From contig CALNVZ010000174.1 of NCBI GenBank assembly GCA_940671915.1, positions 26,113,132 to 26,177,131 on the forward strand: a DNA stretch of 64,000 nucleotides. Reading direction: 5' to 3'. The DNA is from Paracentrotus lividus (Eukaryota > Echinodermata > Echinoidea > Camarodonta > Echinidae). The notes under the pieces were generated by a model. That model saw only the letters and a program-made list of their open reading frames with translations. It made no database searches and was not told the DNA's origin. The position numbers were made by a program, and so were the translations under genes. Of the stretch, positions 54,401-59,061 are shown in pieces (within the stretch, counting starts at the first letter, position 1; each line of letters opens with the position of its first letter).

Positions 54401-57069
54401 CGTGGTTGACTGGGGTAGTGCATGCATTAATTTAGCTCTGAAATTCAGGAATGTCCTTGTTCTGGGGTGAAAAAATCATGTAGTAATGTATTAACAAAAG
54501 TTATGTTTATGTCTAAATTACAATGGAGAGGAAGAAAGTTTAAATGAGATTACAACATGTCTGCCTCCGTTCACACGTGGCCTGGATATCACAGGAAGCC
54601 TGTCTGCCAGCTGATGGGTTGTGTACGTGATATCATGAATTGAAAACCCTAATTGCTGAGGCCATCATTTCAAATTTTTTACCAAATGTCTCTAATTAGG
54701 ATTTCTTCCTTATTGCACGCGACTACAAGATAGGATGAAAAGGGTGAGAGTTGGTGAAAGAGAGATAGAAAGAAAGGGGAGGGGTTCACCAAGTTGACCA
54801 TAAAGTTATGGTGGTATCTCACTTGCCATGAGATACAATGTATATTGAGACTAGGTTGGGACGGGTTAGTGACAGATTTGAGATGGGTTTCATACTAGTC
54901 ACAGAGACATCTCAAAGACTTTCCAGAGACAGAAAAAAAATCATTGGAGACATAGCCGAGTGACCAAATCGCAGAGACGTCTCCACGAAGTGCGATACCA
55001 CCTTTATTAATGACTTTGCAAACGACTGGAACACATCCTTGGGTGCTATACAATCGCATTCTTAGTTAATCATCTACATGTAGCACAAGAATGAAAGCTT
55101 TTAAAAAGTTGTATTATACTTCTGGCTAATTACCAGTACTTGCTCAAAAACAAAAACCAAAGACACTTTTTATTTCCAAGTATGATGCTTGTAGTCACAT
55201 TAAACTTCTAGAATGTGACCATTATATACAGTCATGACATGCCCAATGTTTTGATTCAATGTAGAAAGTGGATCAGTTGTCATTACTGGTAATCTTGTAT
55301 TTTATAATGCATACAAAATGACAGATTGTTATGATCATGAAGAAGTCCACAAAACAAAAAATAACGAGAGGAAGTTCTCAAAGGTTAATCTAAGAATAGA
55401 GGATGTCAAAAGATGGAGCGGATCCTTCAAATTTGCCTTAATTCATCAGTGATGGTGTCGTGACAAATTGCTTCTATTGTTATCTGCGAGTCACTAGACA
55501 CAATACCCATCAAACTAGAGTTTAATATTCAAAGTGATTTCATGAATTATAGTGCTCATTGGCGTGATGAGGCTAATGTTTTGGACTCCTAAAGAAGCAC
55601 TTACTGTAATGCAATATAATCACTTGGCCTCTTCCGATGTGACAAAATAAGATTTAATCATTTCTAAAAGAGTATATTTTTCTTCTGTAAGATTCATCTA
55701 TACTTTGTACTATTTGTGAGCTTTGTGACATTTTTATTACTATTAAATATGATGTGAAAAATCTTGCAATAACCAAATTGCAAAATTTTTTTTTTTCAAG
55801 TGAATATGTTCTGCAGACAGAACTTTGTGTTTTTCATTGCCATTGTTGCTGTATCCGCAAAATGAATCAGGGTCTGAAACAATGTGAATCGGGCATTTAT
55901 ATGAGGATCCAACTCAGGAAGGCAATGATTGACCGTGATGTAATAAAAAGAGAATAGATAATAACATGTCTGGTGTAGTTTGATATGCCTCAAGATGTAT
56001 GATCCACTTTTACAATGTATTCCTATCTGTAAAACAAGTATGTAAATTATTCTCATTTTTGGTTTGGGTTCTTTTGTCACGATTCAATTTGAGATTTTAT
56101 CGATGTTTCTCTCTTTAGCTTGAGAAATGGAGAAAGTCACAGAAGTACAAACTGTTATGAAACATTTACTTTTCAATGAAAAAAAATTGCTGTGTGATTT
56201 CTTACCTTTAATAGTGACTTTATTATTCTCTCTTGTTTCTTTGCACAGGTCTCAATGATATAGAGAAGAAGCGGTTACAACAGGCCTATGTCATTGCAGT
56301 TGAGCAGCAGACTAAGGATAAGATCAACAAGATTGCTGGTCTCAACAACGTACAGACAGTAGATCTCACTACTCTGAACAACTCCAATAATCCTGTGGGC
56401 ATCACTAATGGACACACTCATGTAGAATTCCATAGCAATGGCTATCACGAACCCGAGATCAACGGTGCCTCTGATCATCAAGAACCTACCTTGACGGCAA
56501 CCTCTGCTCAAGTGGCCCAGGATGGCTTCAGCAACGAGCGGTTGAGCCAGGTCTTTGGCGACGACTTTCAGCCTATCAACGAACCAGAGGCTTACGACAA
56601 CCCAGCTTTCAGCTTAGAGTTCCCATCCACGGTATCGGACACGAGTGCCTCCGAGACGGGATCTGTGAAACGTGAAGAGGCTCTTCCAATCCAGGAACCT
56701 GCTGTCCTTCCAAAGGTGCTCAACAAAGAGCAAGCGCCTCCTTTAGACTTAGGTCAACTGGAAGCCCAATCCAGCGTACAAAGTGCCTCGTCGCCTGGTA
56801 CTGGACCAAGCAACATAATGCCAGAACCTAGTGCTGCAGTTCGGGTGGATTCACGCCCCCGGGAGATGGGGGTGGACTGTCCTGCGGATTTTGTCGCAGC
56901 GAGTGGAATGAAAGATCCACCTGTTCAGTCAGCAGGGAACAAAAAAGTTAATGGACACACTTTGACCAATGGCACAGATTTAATATCCAACTCAAAACAG
57001 AACAATAACAGTTATGAAAATTGGAATTCAAAAGGAACGCACAAACATCCTGGTGTATCAATACAACAG
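10912..57069 (+). CDS. PDZ-domain protein gene, five exons, 3' end not resolved
   Basis: Joining 10912-11032, 22130-22168, 35577-35686, 38056-38113 and 56249-57069 gives an open frame of 383 codons with consistent splice phases (1, 1, 0, 1) and no terminal stop. Residues about 18-104 form one PDZ domain. GGYMIML sits where the GLGF loop is expected. IVCPRSPAD leads into GDEILEVNG, and ENATHEEV starts helix B with histidine 81, the residue typical of class I domains that bind S/T-x-hydrophobic C-termini. Residues 113-135 are a charged probable helix. The rest is Ser/Thr/Asn/Pro-rich and disordered, with DNPAF at 226-230. PDZ proteins usually act as cytoplasmic adaptors at membranes or junctions; that role is inferred here from the family. 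The named family is not recognised. Exons 3-5 are secure; exons 1 and 2 rest on phase and domain continuity. Confidence 0.75.
11010..11270 (+). repeat. Tandem duplication carrying the exon 1 splice donor
   Basis: The segment 11010-11115 is repeated at 11158-11270 with moderate divergence. Both copies contain GAACAAGAAGAT, AAACTATATGGTAAAGATG, GGCAGTAGCTCACA and ACGCCCTTTTGGCT in order. The first copy covers the last 23 coding bases of exon 1 and its donor. The second keeps the donor sequence and has a pyrimidine-rich run followed by an AG at 11157-11158, so it could in principle be recognised as a 22-nt exon. Confidence 0.8.
11383..11404. repeat. Poly-G tract
   Basis: Twenty-two consecutive G, a likely slippage and sequencing trouble spot. 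Shorter G or C runs of 11-18 bases recur in the window at 16481, 18253, 27154, 29452, 29533, 40860, 51331 and 54109. Confidence 0.9.
12838..12975. repeat. Dispersed repeat fragment (AAAGGGGAAGTTCACCC)
   Basis: This starts with AAAGGGGAAGTTCACCCC and runs through a purine-rich stretch to CATCACTTTGAAGCTGC. It resembles a repeat type common in marine invertebrate genomes, recognised from general familiarity only. A similar AAAGGGGAAATCCAAC word appears on the minus strand near 51990-52010. Confidence 0.35.
13492..13911. mobile_element. Non-autonomous element, family B copy 1
   Basis: CAATAGGCA begins the left end and its complement TGCCTATTG ends the right. Just inside the right end is CTAGTGCAGCAGTGCC. 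The interior is rich in CTAGC, GAGCT and GCGCGCTA words and contains GGTGCTGCACTAGCTTGAGC near 13667. The element at 30161-30560 shares the GCTGCACTAGC terminus and the style of interior. No coding frame. Confidence 0.5.
16732..17199. mobile_element. Non-autonomous DNA transposon, family A copy 2
   Basis: Inverted ends TAAGGGTGTGTTCGATG and CATTGAACACACCCTTA flank 468 bp. The interior parallels the copy at 2259-2660, including CAATTACAAAACACAGAACACA near the left and GATTCATGTTGGCGTTTAAA near the right. Two short reading frames inside (16721-16948, 16967-17188) are not conserved between the copies and are rejected as genes. The element lies in intron 1. Confidence 0.75.
18796..19002. mobile_element. 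Short interspersed element, family E copy 1
   Basis: About 207 bp matching the copies at 38202-38408 and 41395-41616. Shared blocks are a TTGTATTCGCTGT-like start, GCATGCTCATGTAT, TTTTTAAATTCGTGCCTGCCGATCTTTGCGCG and TTTCCACGA near the end. The best copy (41395) begins and ends with complementary TACTGTA/TACAGTA, suggesting a miniature DNA transposon. This copy is somewhat eroded. Confidence 0.65.
21557..21661 (+). repeat. Hairpin with a perfect 22-bp stem
   Basis: Bases 21580-21601 and 21619-21640 are perfectly complementary over 22 bp with a 17-base loop (stem ACATTAGTTGTTGCTATGTC). Outside the perfect core, complementarity continues with mismatches for about 22 more bases per arm (AATATTCAAAATCC against GGATTCCAAATATT). 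It is either a recent small inverted-repeat insertion or a transcribed hairpin in intron 1. It matches no microRNA that I recognise. Confidence 0.7.
22130..22168 (+). CDS. Exon 2: 39-nt exon bridging the PDZ domain
   Basis: The acceptor TACCATATTTCAG and donor GTAAGAG flank 39 bases, phase 1 in and phase 1 out, which fits both neighbours exactly. In that frame it reads G-PNGPRPSSIVCP-R. Joined to exon 3 it completes SSIVCPRSPADRADL, the usual beta-strand leading into the SPAD turn of a PDZ domain. It is much richer in GC than nearby intron. This domain continuity is the main reason to accept so short an exon. If the donor is not used, the frame runs 13 more codons to a TGA at 22207-22209 that overlaps an AATAAA. 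Confidence 0.6.
22209..22214 (+). promoter_or_regulatory. Candidate intronic polyadenylation signal
   Basis: An AATAAA hexamer shares its first A with the in-frame TGA reached by reading through the exon 2 donor. It could end a short transcript encoding about 66 residues with half a PDZ domain. AATAAA is common in AT-rich DNA, so only the placement makes it notable. Confidence 0.3.
23264..23416. repeat. 81-bp tandem duplication inside the transposon
   Basis: Two adjacent units (23264-23344 and 23345-23416) share GCATTCGTAGTGAAGGCGGA, AGGCCATTCAAAGTACATGC and CATACACACAGC with few differences, so the duplication is fairly recent. It makes overlapping frames open on both strands, which is the source of spurious reading frames there. 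Confidence 0.85.
23502..24918 (+). pseudogene. Transposase-like zinc-finger fragment, split by an insertion
   Basis: A frame opens at ATG 23502 and is cut at 23550 by the nested element. It resumes in frame at 24650 when the insertion and one copy of its 9-bp target duplication are removed, then stops at 24916-24918. The right-hand part ends with LHTKSKLHIGNFE, KITSWMSTSQDLN and VTRAECLFTSF. The first resembles the end of a C2HC/BED-type zinc finger and the last the start of the next block in hAT-like proteins; this comes from family memory and was not searched. The frame stops about 100 residues after it starts, far short of a transposase, so it is a relic. An AATGTAAGTG donor-like site follows the stop. 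Confidence 0.5.
23551..24640. mobile_element. 1.09 kb long-TIR element with 9-bp target duplication
   Basis: The sequence begins TAGCCTATCCGATATGCG and ends with its near-complement CGCATATCAGATAGGCTA. After a diverged stretch, inverted similarity resumes over GACGGGCGAGGGCGAAGCCC and CGAGCGCCTATCATCACTGG, so the inverted repeats extend about 110-130 bases. CAGCAAATA flanks both sides (23542-23550 and 24641-24649), a perfect 9-bp duplication. A 9-bp duplication with long TIRs suggests the Mutator-like or Merlin superfamilies. No transposase is evident; the frame at 23914-24165 is not recognisable. Confidence 0.8.
26841..26973. mobile_element. Miniature inverted-repeat element, GGGCCCGTTTCTCGAAA type
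   Basis: GGGCCCGTTTCTCGAAACC followed by GTCATAAGTC on the left pairs with GACTTATGAC and GGTTTCGAGAAACAGGCCCC on the right, about 30 bp per arm and nearly perfect. Total length is about 133 bp and it is non-coding. A further arm pairing surrounds ACACGTGTTG/TAACACACG in the centre. Confidence 0.8.
27154..27171. repeat. Poly-C tract
   Basis: Eighteen consecutive C within a C-rich stretch. Simple sequence. Confidence 0.85.
27451..27892. mobile_element. Non-autonomous element, family C copy 1
   Basis: The left end TAGCTATGTTCACATGG is mirrored by CCGTGTGAACGATACTA at the right. The interior matches the copy at 40897-41394 almost throughout, including GTCCTCGAGGATTGTATCCC, GAGTCGGGTTCACACGGTGT and GGAGACCACCCACCGCTTGG. 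TTAACTTGGAGTTAA words near the right end form local palindromes. This copy lacks about 55 bp near the right end that the second copy keeps. No coding frame. Confidence 0.85.
29174..29302. mobile_element. Miniature inverted-repeat element
   Basis: The left half reads AAGGGGGGTTTTCA, then GGTTTGCGAAGGAGATATAA and TGTCGAAGTC. The right half mirrors it with GACTTCAACATG, CCCTCGCAAAACGTTCAC and TGAAAACCCCTCCTT. The whole element is one imperfect hairpin of about 129 bp with almost no loop. Confidence 0.7.
30161..30560. mobile_element. Non-autonomous element, family B copy 2
   Basis: TGGTGCTGCACTAGCACGAG at the left is mirrored by GCTAGTGCAGTACTGCC at the right. Inside are further GCTGCACTAGC and AGCTCAAG words and an ATTAGCACGCT-type phrase shared with 13492-13911. 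About 400 bp, non-coding, in intron 2. Confidence 0.55.
31667..32413. mobile_element. Family D element, copy 1, with GTGAGTGACACGAC motifs
   Basis: GGTCATATTCAAAC at the left end is mirrored by GTCTGAATATGACC at the right. The 747-bp interior is nearly collinear with 37277-38034. It contains four exact copies of the 14-base word GTGAGTGACACGAC at 31681, 31841, 32029 and 32052 (spacing 160, 188 and 23 bp), all in one orientation and all in the left half. The motifs are more conserved than the DNA between them and could be subterminal protein-binding sites. No transposase is encoded. Confidence 0.85.
33955..34089. mobile_element. Miniature inverted-repeat element, GGGGCATTTCATCAAAGG type
   Basis: The arms GGGGCATTTCATCAAAGGAC TTGTC and GACAAGTCC TTTGATGAAATGCCCC are perfect at their outer ends and continue inward through GACATTTTATCC / GGATAAAATGTC. 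The total of about 135 bp has an AT-rich centre. It is one of the best preserved small elements in the window and probably young. Confidence 0.85.
35577..35686 (+). CDS. Exon 3: core of the PDZ domain
   Basis: The acceptor TTTGTTTGTTACGCAG and donor GTAGGAAT flank 110 bases, phase 1 in and phase 0 out. The translation is SPADRADLEIGDEILEVNG then RSLENATHEEVIAHIHQ. This is the most diagnostic block of a PDZ domain: the SPAD turn, the GDEILEVNG strand and helix B beginning with histidine in THEEV. An aspartate replaces the usual glycine after SPADRA. No stop interrupts the frame and codon use is typical of coding sequence. The evidence for this exon is the strongest in the window together with exon 5. 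Confidence 0.93.
35946..36135. repeat. 17-bp minisatellite
   Basis: About eleven units of a 16-17 bp repeat with consensus CAAACTTAACCCCCATG, imperfect at both edges and most regular in the middle. It lies 260 bp after exon 3. Copy number probably varies between individuals. Confidence 0.9.
36802..36850. repeat. AAT microsatellite with adjoining TTTATATAGCGCCTTTCTA
   Basis: An AAT run is followed by ATGATGAACATTTATATAGC and GCCTTTCTA. A TTTATATAGCGCC word next to ATAATAAT runs is a familiar combination in marine invertebrate DNA, probably the end of a microsatellite-associated repeat. I know this pattern only in general terms. Confidence 0.5.
36901..37180. mobile_element. Fold-back element built of short CACGAGGCCGAGGG-like units
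   Basis: The sequence is a large imperfect palindrome centred near 37050. The left half repeats CCACGAGGCCGAGGGTCCAC, CACGAATCCGA and TTTTCCCAC words; the right half carries the complements (GTGGACCCTCGG, CTTGGCCTCGTGGGAAAAT, GGACTCGTGGACCCT). ACAATCATGGGGG at the left is mirrored by CCCCCAATCATGT at the right. The low stop content keeps several frames open on both strands; these are judged artefacts of the repeat structure. Confidence 0.75.
37277..38034. mobile_element. Family D element, copy 2, next to exon 4
   Basis: About 758 bp, collinear with 31667-32413 and highly similar. The motif GTGAGTGACACGAC is at 37291, 37459 and 37672, and one copy with a single change (GTGAGTGACACAAC) is at 37649. 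Spacing is 168, 190 and 23 bp. The left end is GGTCATATTCAAAC; the right end AAATATGACC is partly eroded. Only 21 bases separate the right end from exon 4, so the branch point of intron 3 is probably inside or at the edge of the transposon. Confidence 0.85.
38056..38113 (+). CDS. Exon 4: last beta-strand of the PDZ domain
   Basis: A strong acceptor (TATTTTATTTTTTCAG) and donor (GTAAGT) flank 58 bases, phase 0 in and phase 1 out. It reads CVKSRTINLRVKRRTVRDG. TINLRVKRR is the final beta-strand and basic end of a PDZ domain, directly continuing HIHQ from exon 3. The phase matches exon 3 exactly, and the spare last base joins GT of exon 5 to make glycine 110. The run of basic residues after the domain is common in membrane-associated scaffolds. 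Confidence 0.9.
38202..38408. mobile_element. Short interspersed element, family E copy 2
   Basis: It matches 18796-19002 and 41395-41616 over its length: CTATTTGCTGTTATTTTC at the start, CATTCAAAACATGCATA and ATGCTCATATTATTGCAT in the middle, and TTTCTATGATTACAGTA at the end. It starts about 90 bp after exon 4. Confidence 0.7.
38703..38893. mobile_element. Miniature inverted-repeat element, TTAAGGCGCCTTCTC type
   Basis: TTAAGGCGCCTTCTCAATTC followed by AAAAGGT is mirrored by ACCTTTTGAATGGAGAAGGC and GCCTA. The arms are about 27 bp with two mismatches in a 190-bp element. The inner sequence has weaker further pairing (TTGTTCCA against TGGAACAG). Non-coding. Confidence 0.75.
39681..39705. repeat. 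TCATT pentanucleotide repeat
   Basis: Four to five TCATT units in a row. Simple repeat. Confidence 0.8.
40532..40555. repeat. TC microsatellite
   Basis: Twelve TC dinucleotides without interruption. Confidence 0.9.
40897..41394. mobile_element. Non-autonomous element, family C copy 2
   Basis: It matches 27451-27892 from TAGCTATGTTCACATGG to GTGTGAACGATACTA. Near the right end it keeps a segment missing from copy 1 (TTATCCTCAAGGACTATGTT then CTCGTGGATAACTTGGAG), which forms a local hairpin. Its right end abuts a family E element directly. Confidence 0.85.
41395..41616. mobile_element. Short interspersed element, family E copy 3
   Basis: This is the best preserved of three copies. TACTGTATTTGCTGTTATTT at the left (sharing a few bases with the neighbouring element) is complementary in its outermost bases to ATTACAGTA at the right. 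The interior is rich in TTCGCGC words, such as TTTTTCGCGC, TTCGCGCTGC and TTTGCGCGAAATCCGCG. A CG-rich core framed by AT-rich ends is typical of a common class of miniature elements. Confidence 0.75.
42001..42183. mobile_element. Miniature element with TTTTCGCGA-rich ends
   Basis: It starts ACTGTATAAGCCAATATTTT then CGC, and ends with GAAAATAACCACTTTACA. The ends are partly complementary. ATTTTCGCGATTTTGG and CACGAAAATAAAG flank a central AT-rich part. Similar in style to family E but a different sequence. Confidence 0.5.
44480..45260. repeat. Degenerate tandem array, unit about 180-195 bp
   Basis: A TGGATGGAT landmark recurs at 44591, 44769, 44961 (as CAGATGGAT) and 45156, spaced 178, 192 and 195 bp. 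Each is preceded by CTCT-rich sequence and CTTCCCCTTCAT-like text, and followed by ACTACCTGCTCAAA-like text. Two units also contain CTGTCTGTCTGTCTGTGTG (44865, 45014). The units have diverged strongly. Long open frames here reflect the pyrimidine bias and lack any recognisable protein. Confidence 0.6.
45398..45483. repeat. Long poly-T tract
   Basis: About 86 bases of T with only a few C interruptions near the right end. It could be the tail of a retroposed sequence on the minus strand, but no such body was recognised to its left. Its length is a likely assembly weak point. Confidence 0.9.
45501..45614. repeat. Inverted repeat beside the poly-T tract
   Basis: CAACTACCCCTGGACAATTAC is mirrored by GGTAGTTGTCCAGGGGTAAT. 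The 70-base centre is rich in AGAGTTAGG words. It may be a small fold-back element or a decayed minisatellite. Confidence 0.65.
46513..46532 (+). CDS. Candidate 20-nt frame-switching exon (uncertain)
   Basis: A good acceptor (CTTGTTCTCTACCAG) is followed 20 bases later by a consensus donor (GTAAGT). In the phase left by exon 4 it reads V-PDTPKH. Twenty bases is not a multiple of three: joined to exon 5, the frame meets TAG after four codons. It would therefore be a poison exon or an alternative short end, or a chance pair of splice-like sites. Only the sites support it. Confidence 0.25.
49845..50110. mobile_element. Miniature inverted-repeat element, family H copy 1
   Basis: CACGTCACACTGTCCCAAAG followed by TTGAG is mirrored by CTCAACTTAGGGACAGTGTG and ATGCCACCTTTA. 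Arms are about 30 bp and total length about 266 bp. A short open frame across it (49842-50033) is rejected because it follows the element's boundaries. Confidence 0.75.
54801..55008. mobile_element. Miniature inverted-repeat element, family H copy 2
   Basis: TAAAGTTATGGTGGTATCTC is mirrored by GTGCGATACCACCTTTATTA. The ends share the AAAGGTGG then T-C-CACT pattern with 49845-50110, so the two may be related, though the interiors differ. The inner part contains GAGACATCTC and GAGACGTCTC words, themselves palindromic. Confidence 0.65.
56249..57069 (+). CDS. Exon 5: long disordered C-terminal region of the PDZ protein
   Basis: The acceptor TTTCTTTGCACAG and donor GTTGGT flank 821 bases, phase 1 in and phase 0 out. 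They encode residues 110-383 without a stop, with GC content and codon use clearly unlike the flanks. It starts LNDIEKKRLQQAYVIAVEQQ (residues 111-130), a charged, probably helical segment. The rest is rich in Ser, Thr, Asn, Gln, Pro and acidic residues, with EAYDNPAFS at 223-231, an NPxF-type motif that PTB or endocytic adaptor domains may bind. The SASETGSVKR and SSPGTGPS regions could be phosphorylated. No known globular domain is seen. The GTTGGT donor is weak. Without it the frame continues 58 codons into a transposon and stops at 57241-57243. Confidence 0.92.
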
Positions 57070-57091
57070 GTTGGTATATTTTCATTACTTT

Positions 57092-57782
57092 TTATGCAAC
57101 TCCAAGCCACCAGAAGTGGTGCCGGAGGCATCATGTTTTTTCGGTTGTGTCCGTCCGTACGTACCCGCTTGCTCGTATATCGCGATATCTACAAGACCAC
57201 TTTGAGATATCACTTCAAACTTGGGATGTATGTACCACTATAAGAAGATGATATGATTAGATTTTGGAGTATGTAGGTCAAGAGGCAAGGTCACAGAGGT
57301 CAAAATAGTGAAATTCCATGTTTTGAGTTCGTTATCGCGAATCTACAGACGCTATTGAGGTATGAGCTTAAACTTGGGGATAGGATGTACCAATAGGAAG
57401 ATGATTCTGATTAGATTTTGGAGTATGGTAGGTCAAGGTCAAGATTTACGGAGGTCAATTAGTGAAATTCTAATGTATTGAGATTGTCATCGCCGATATT
57501 CAAGAACCACTTGCGATATCAACTTCAAACTTGGGGATAGTATGTACCACCATTAGAAAAGATGATCTGATATTTTGGAGTGAGTAGGTCAAAGGTCAAG
57601 GTCACTGAGGTCAAATAGTGAAATTCATATGTTTTGGAGTTTGTCATTGCGATATCAAGGCAATAGGTCAAGGTAAAAAATGTCATCTCTAAAGCAAATG
57701 AATAGATGAATGTGCGATATTTTCTGATCTGGCAATGGCGGAGGCATATATTTTTCGACGCGCGCGGTCGAGGATTATCTTG
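57092..57782. mobile_element. Family G element, copy 1, next to exon 5
   Basis: The left end reads TTATGCAACTCCAAGCCACC then AGAAGTGGTGCCGGAGGCAT, a slightly changed version of the left end of 57871-59061. The right end contains TGGCGGAGGCATATATTTTT and CGCGCGCGGTCGAGGATTAT. Inside are about three units of roughly 155 bp, each with CTTCAAACTTGGGGAT, TTTTGGAGTATGTAGGTCAA and AGGTCACAGAGGTCAAATAG. It begins 22 bp after the donor of exon 5. Non-coding. Confidence 0.8.
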
Positions 57783-57870
57783 TTTTAAATTATAAATATA
57801 CATATACATGTTCAATTATCAATGTTTTTACTGGACTCCTATGTTTCTGAAACAAAGTCCAGACATTCAT
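57783..57870. other. Short AT-rich spacer between two family G elements
   Basis: Eighty-eight bases of AT-rich sequence separate the two copies. Nothing else is seen. Confidence 0.6.
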
Positions 57871-59061
57871 TTTTATGCCTCCGCCACCGAAGGTGGTGCC
57901 GGAGGCATTAGTTTTCGGGTTGTCCGTTTCCGTCCGTACCGTACCGTCCGTGTCGTCCCGTTTTCGTTCTCGCGAATAATTAAGAACCGGTTTGAACGGA
58001 TCACTTTCAAACTTGGATCATGTATGCATATGGTAGGAGGGACAATGATCTGATTAGACTTTGGGGTCATTAGGTCAAAGGTCAAAGGTCACAGAGGTCA
58101 TTGTATGCATGAAATGGCTCTTCCCGGTCCTAGACTTAAAAACCGTTTGACGGAGTCAACTTCAAACTGGGTAATGTGTGCCTATGGAGGGGCATGAACT
58201 GATTAGATTTTAGGGTCATGAGGTCAAAGGTCAAAGGCACAGATGTCATTGTATACATGAAAATTGGTTCGTTCTCTGTCGCAAATTAACTTGAGAAACG
58301 TTTGGGGATAAACTGAAACTTGGGTCATATATGATATATGAGTGTCAATAACTTATTATTGGGTCAATGAGGTCAAGGTACAGTCATTGTGTACGTGAAA
58401 TGGCTCTCGTCTTGCGAAACTTAAAACCGTTTTGGGATGAACTTCAAACTTGGATCATATTTACAATATGGGAGGGACAATGAACTTATCAGATTTTGGG
58501 GTCATTGAGGTCAAGGTCCAGAGGTCATTGTGTACATGAAAGGCTTGTATCGCAATAAACTTAAAACCGTTTGACGGATTCAATTTCAAACTTGGGTCAT
58601 ATGTGCATATGGTAGGGACATGAATTTATATATTTTGAGGGTCATGAAGTCAAAGGAAGGTCACAGACGTCATTGTATACATGAAATGGCACGTTCTTGC
58701 TGTAACTTCTGAACCGTTTTATGGATAACTTTCAACACTTGGGTCATGTGGGAAGAAAGATGAACTGATTAGATTTTTTGAGGTCAGGACATCAAAAGTC
58801 ACTGGTTATTTATGTAAATGACCGTGTTGGCAATTTCTGAAGGAACTTTGACAGATCAACTTAAACATGTTTATCCTTTTTTACATCAGTAGCCATCCTT
58901 CCTGATTCGGAAATAATTCATTGATGATACAATTTAAGATTGGGTTCAATATCTCAAAGATATCATGGTATAAATGGATGTAAAATACTCAACATGCGCA
59001 TGCCTTTTTTTTCCGATGTGGCAATACGGGTTCCGACCGTGCGCGGTCGAAGATTCATCTA
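57871..59061. mobile_element. Family G element, copy 2, with internal tandem units
   Basis: It begins TTTTATGCCTCCGCCACCGA then AGGTGGTGCCGGAGGCATTA, and ends with CCGTGCGCGGTCGAAGATTC then ATCTAG. The body holds about six diverged units of roughly 140-150 bp, marked by TTCAAACTTGGGTCAT near 58008, 58158, 58312, 58445, 58590 and 58730. Each unit also has GATTAGATTTTGGGGTCAT and GGTCAAAGGTCACAGAGGTC. CGTCCGTACCGTACCGTCCG marks the left part. No protein is encoded. Confidence 0.85.

Larger units (their letters stand above)
38114..56248 (+). other. Intron 4 of the PDZ gene
   Basis: About 18.1 kb, from GTAAGT to TTTCTTTGCACAG. It contains the elements at 38202, 38703, 40897, 41395, 42001, 49845 and 54801, simple repeats at 39681, 40532 and 45398, a degenerate tandem array at 44480-45260 and one candidate 20-nt exon at 46513-46532. 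The stretches 38900-40890, 42190-44470, 45620-46500, 46540-49840, 50120-54790 and 55010-56240 show only chance frames and AT-rich simple sequence. Confidence 0.6.
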
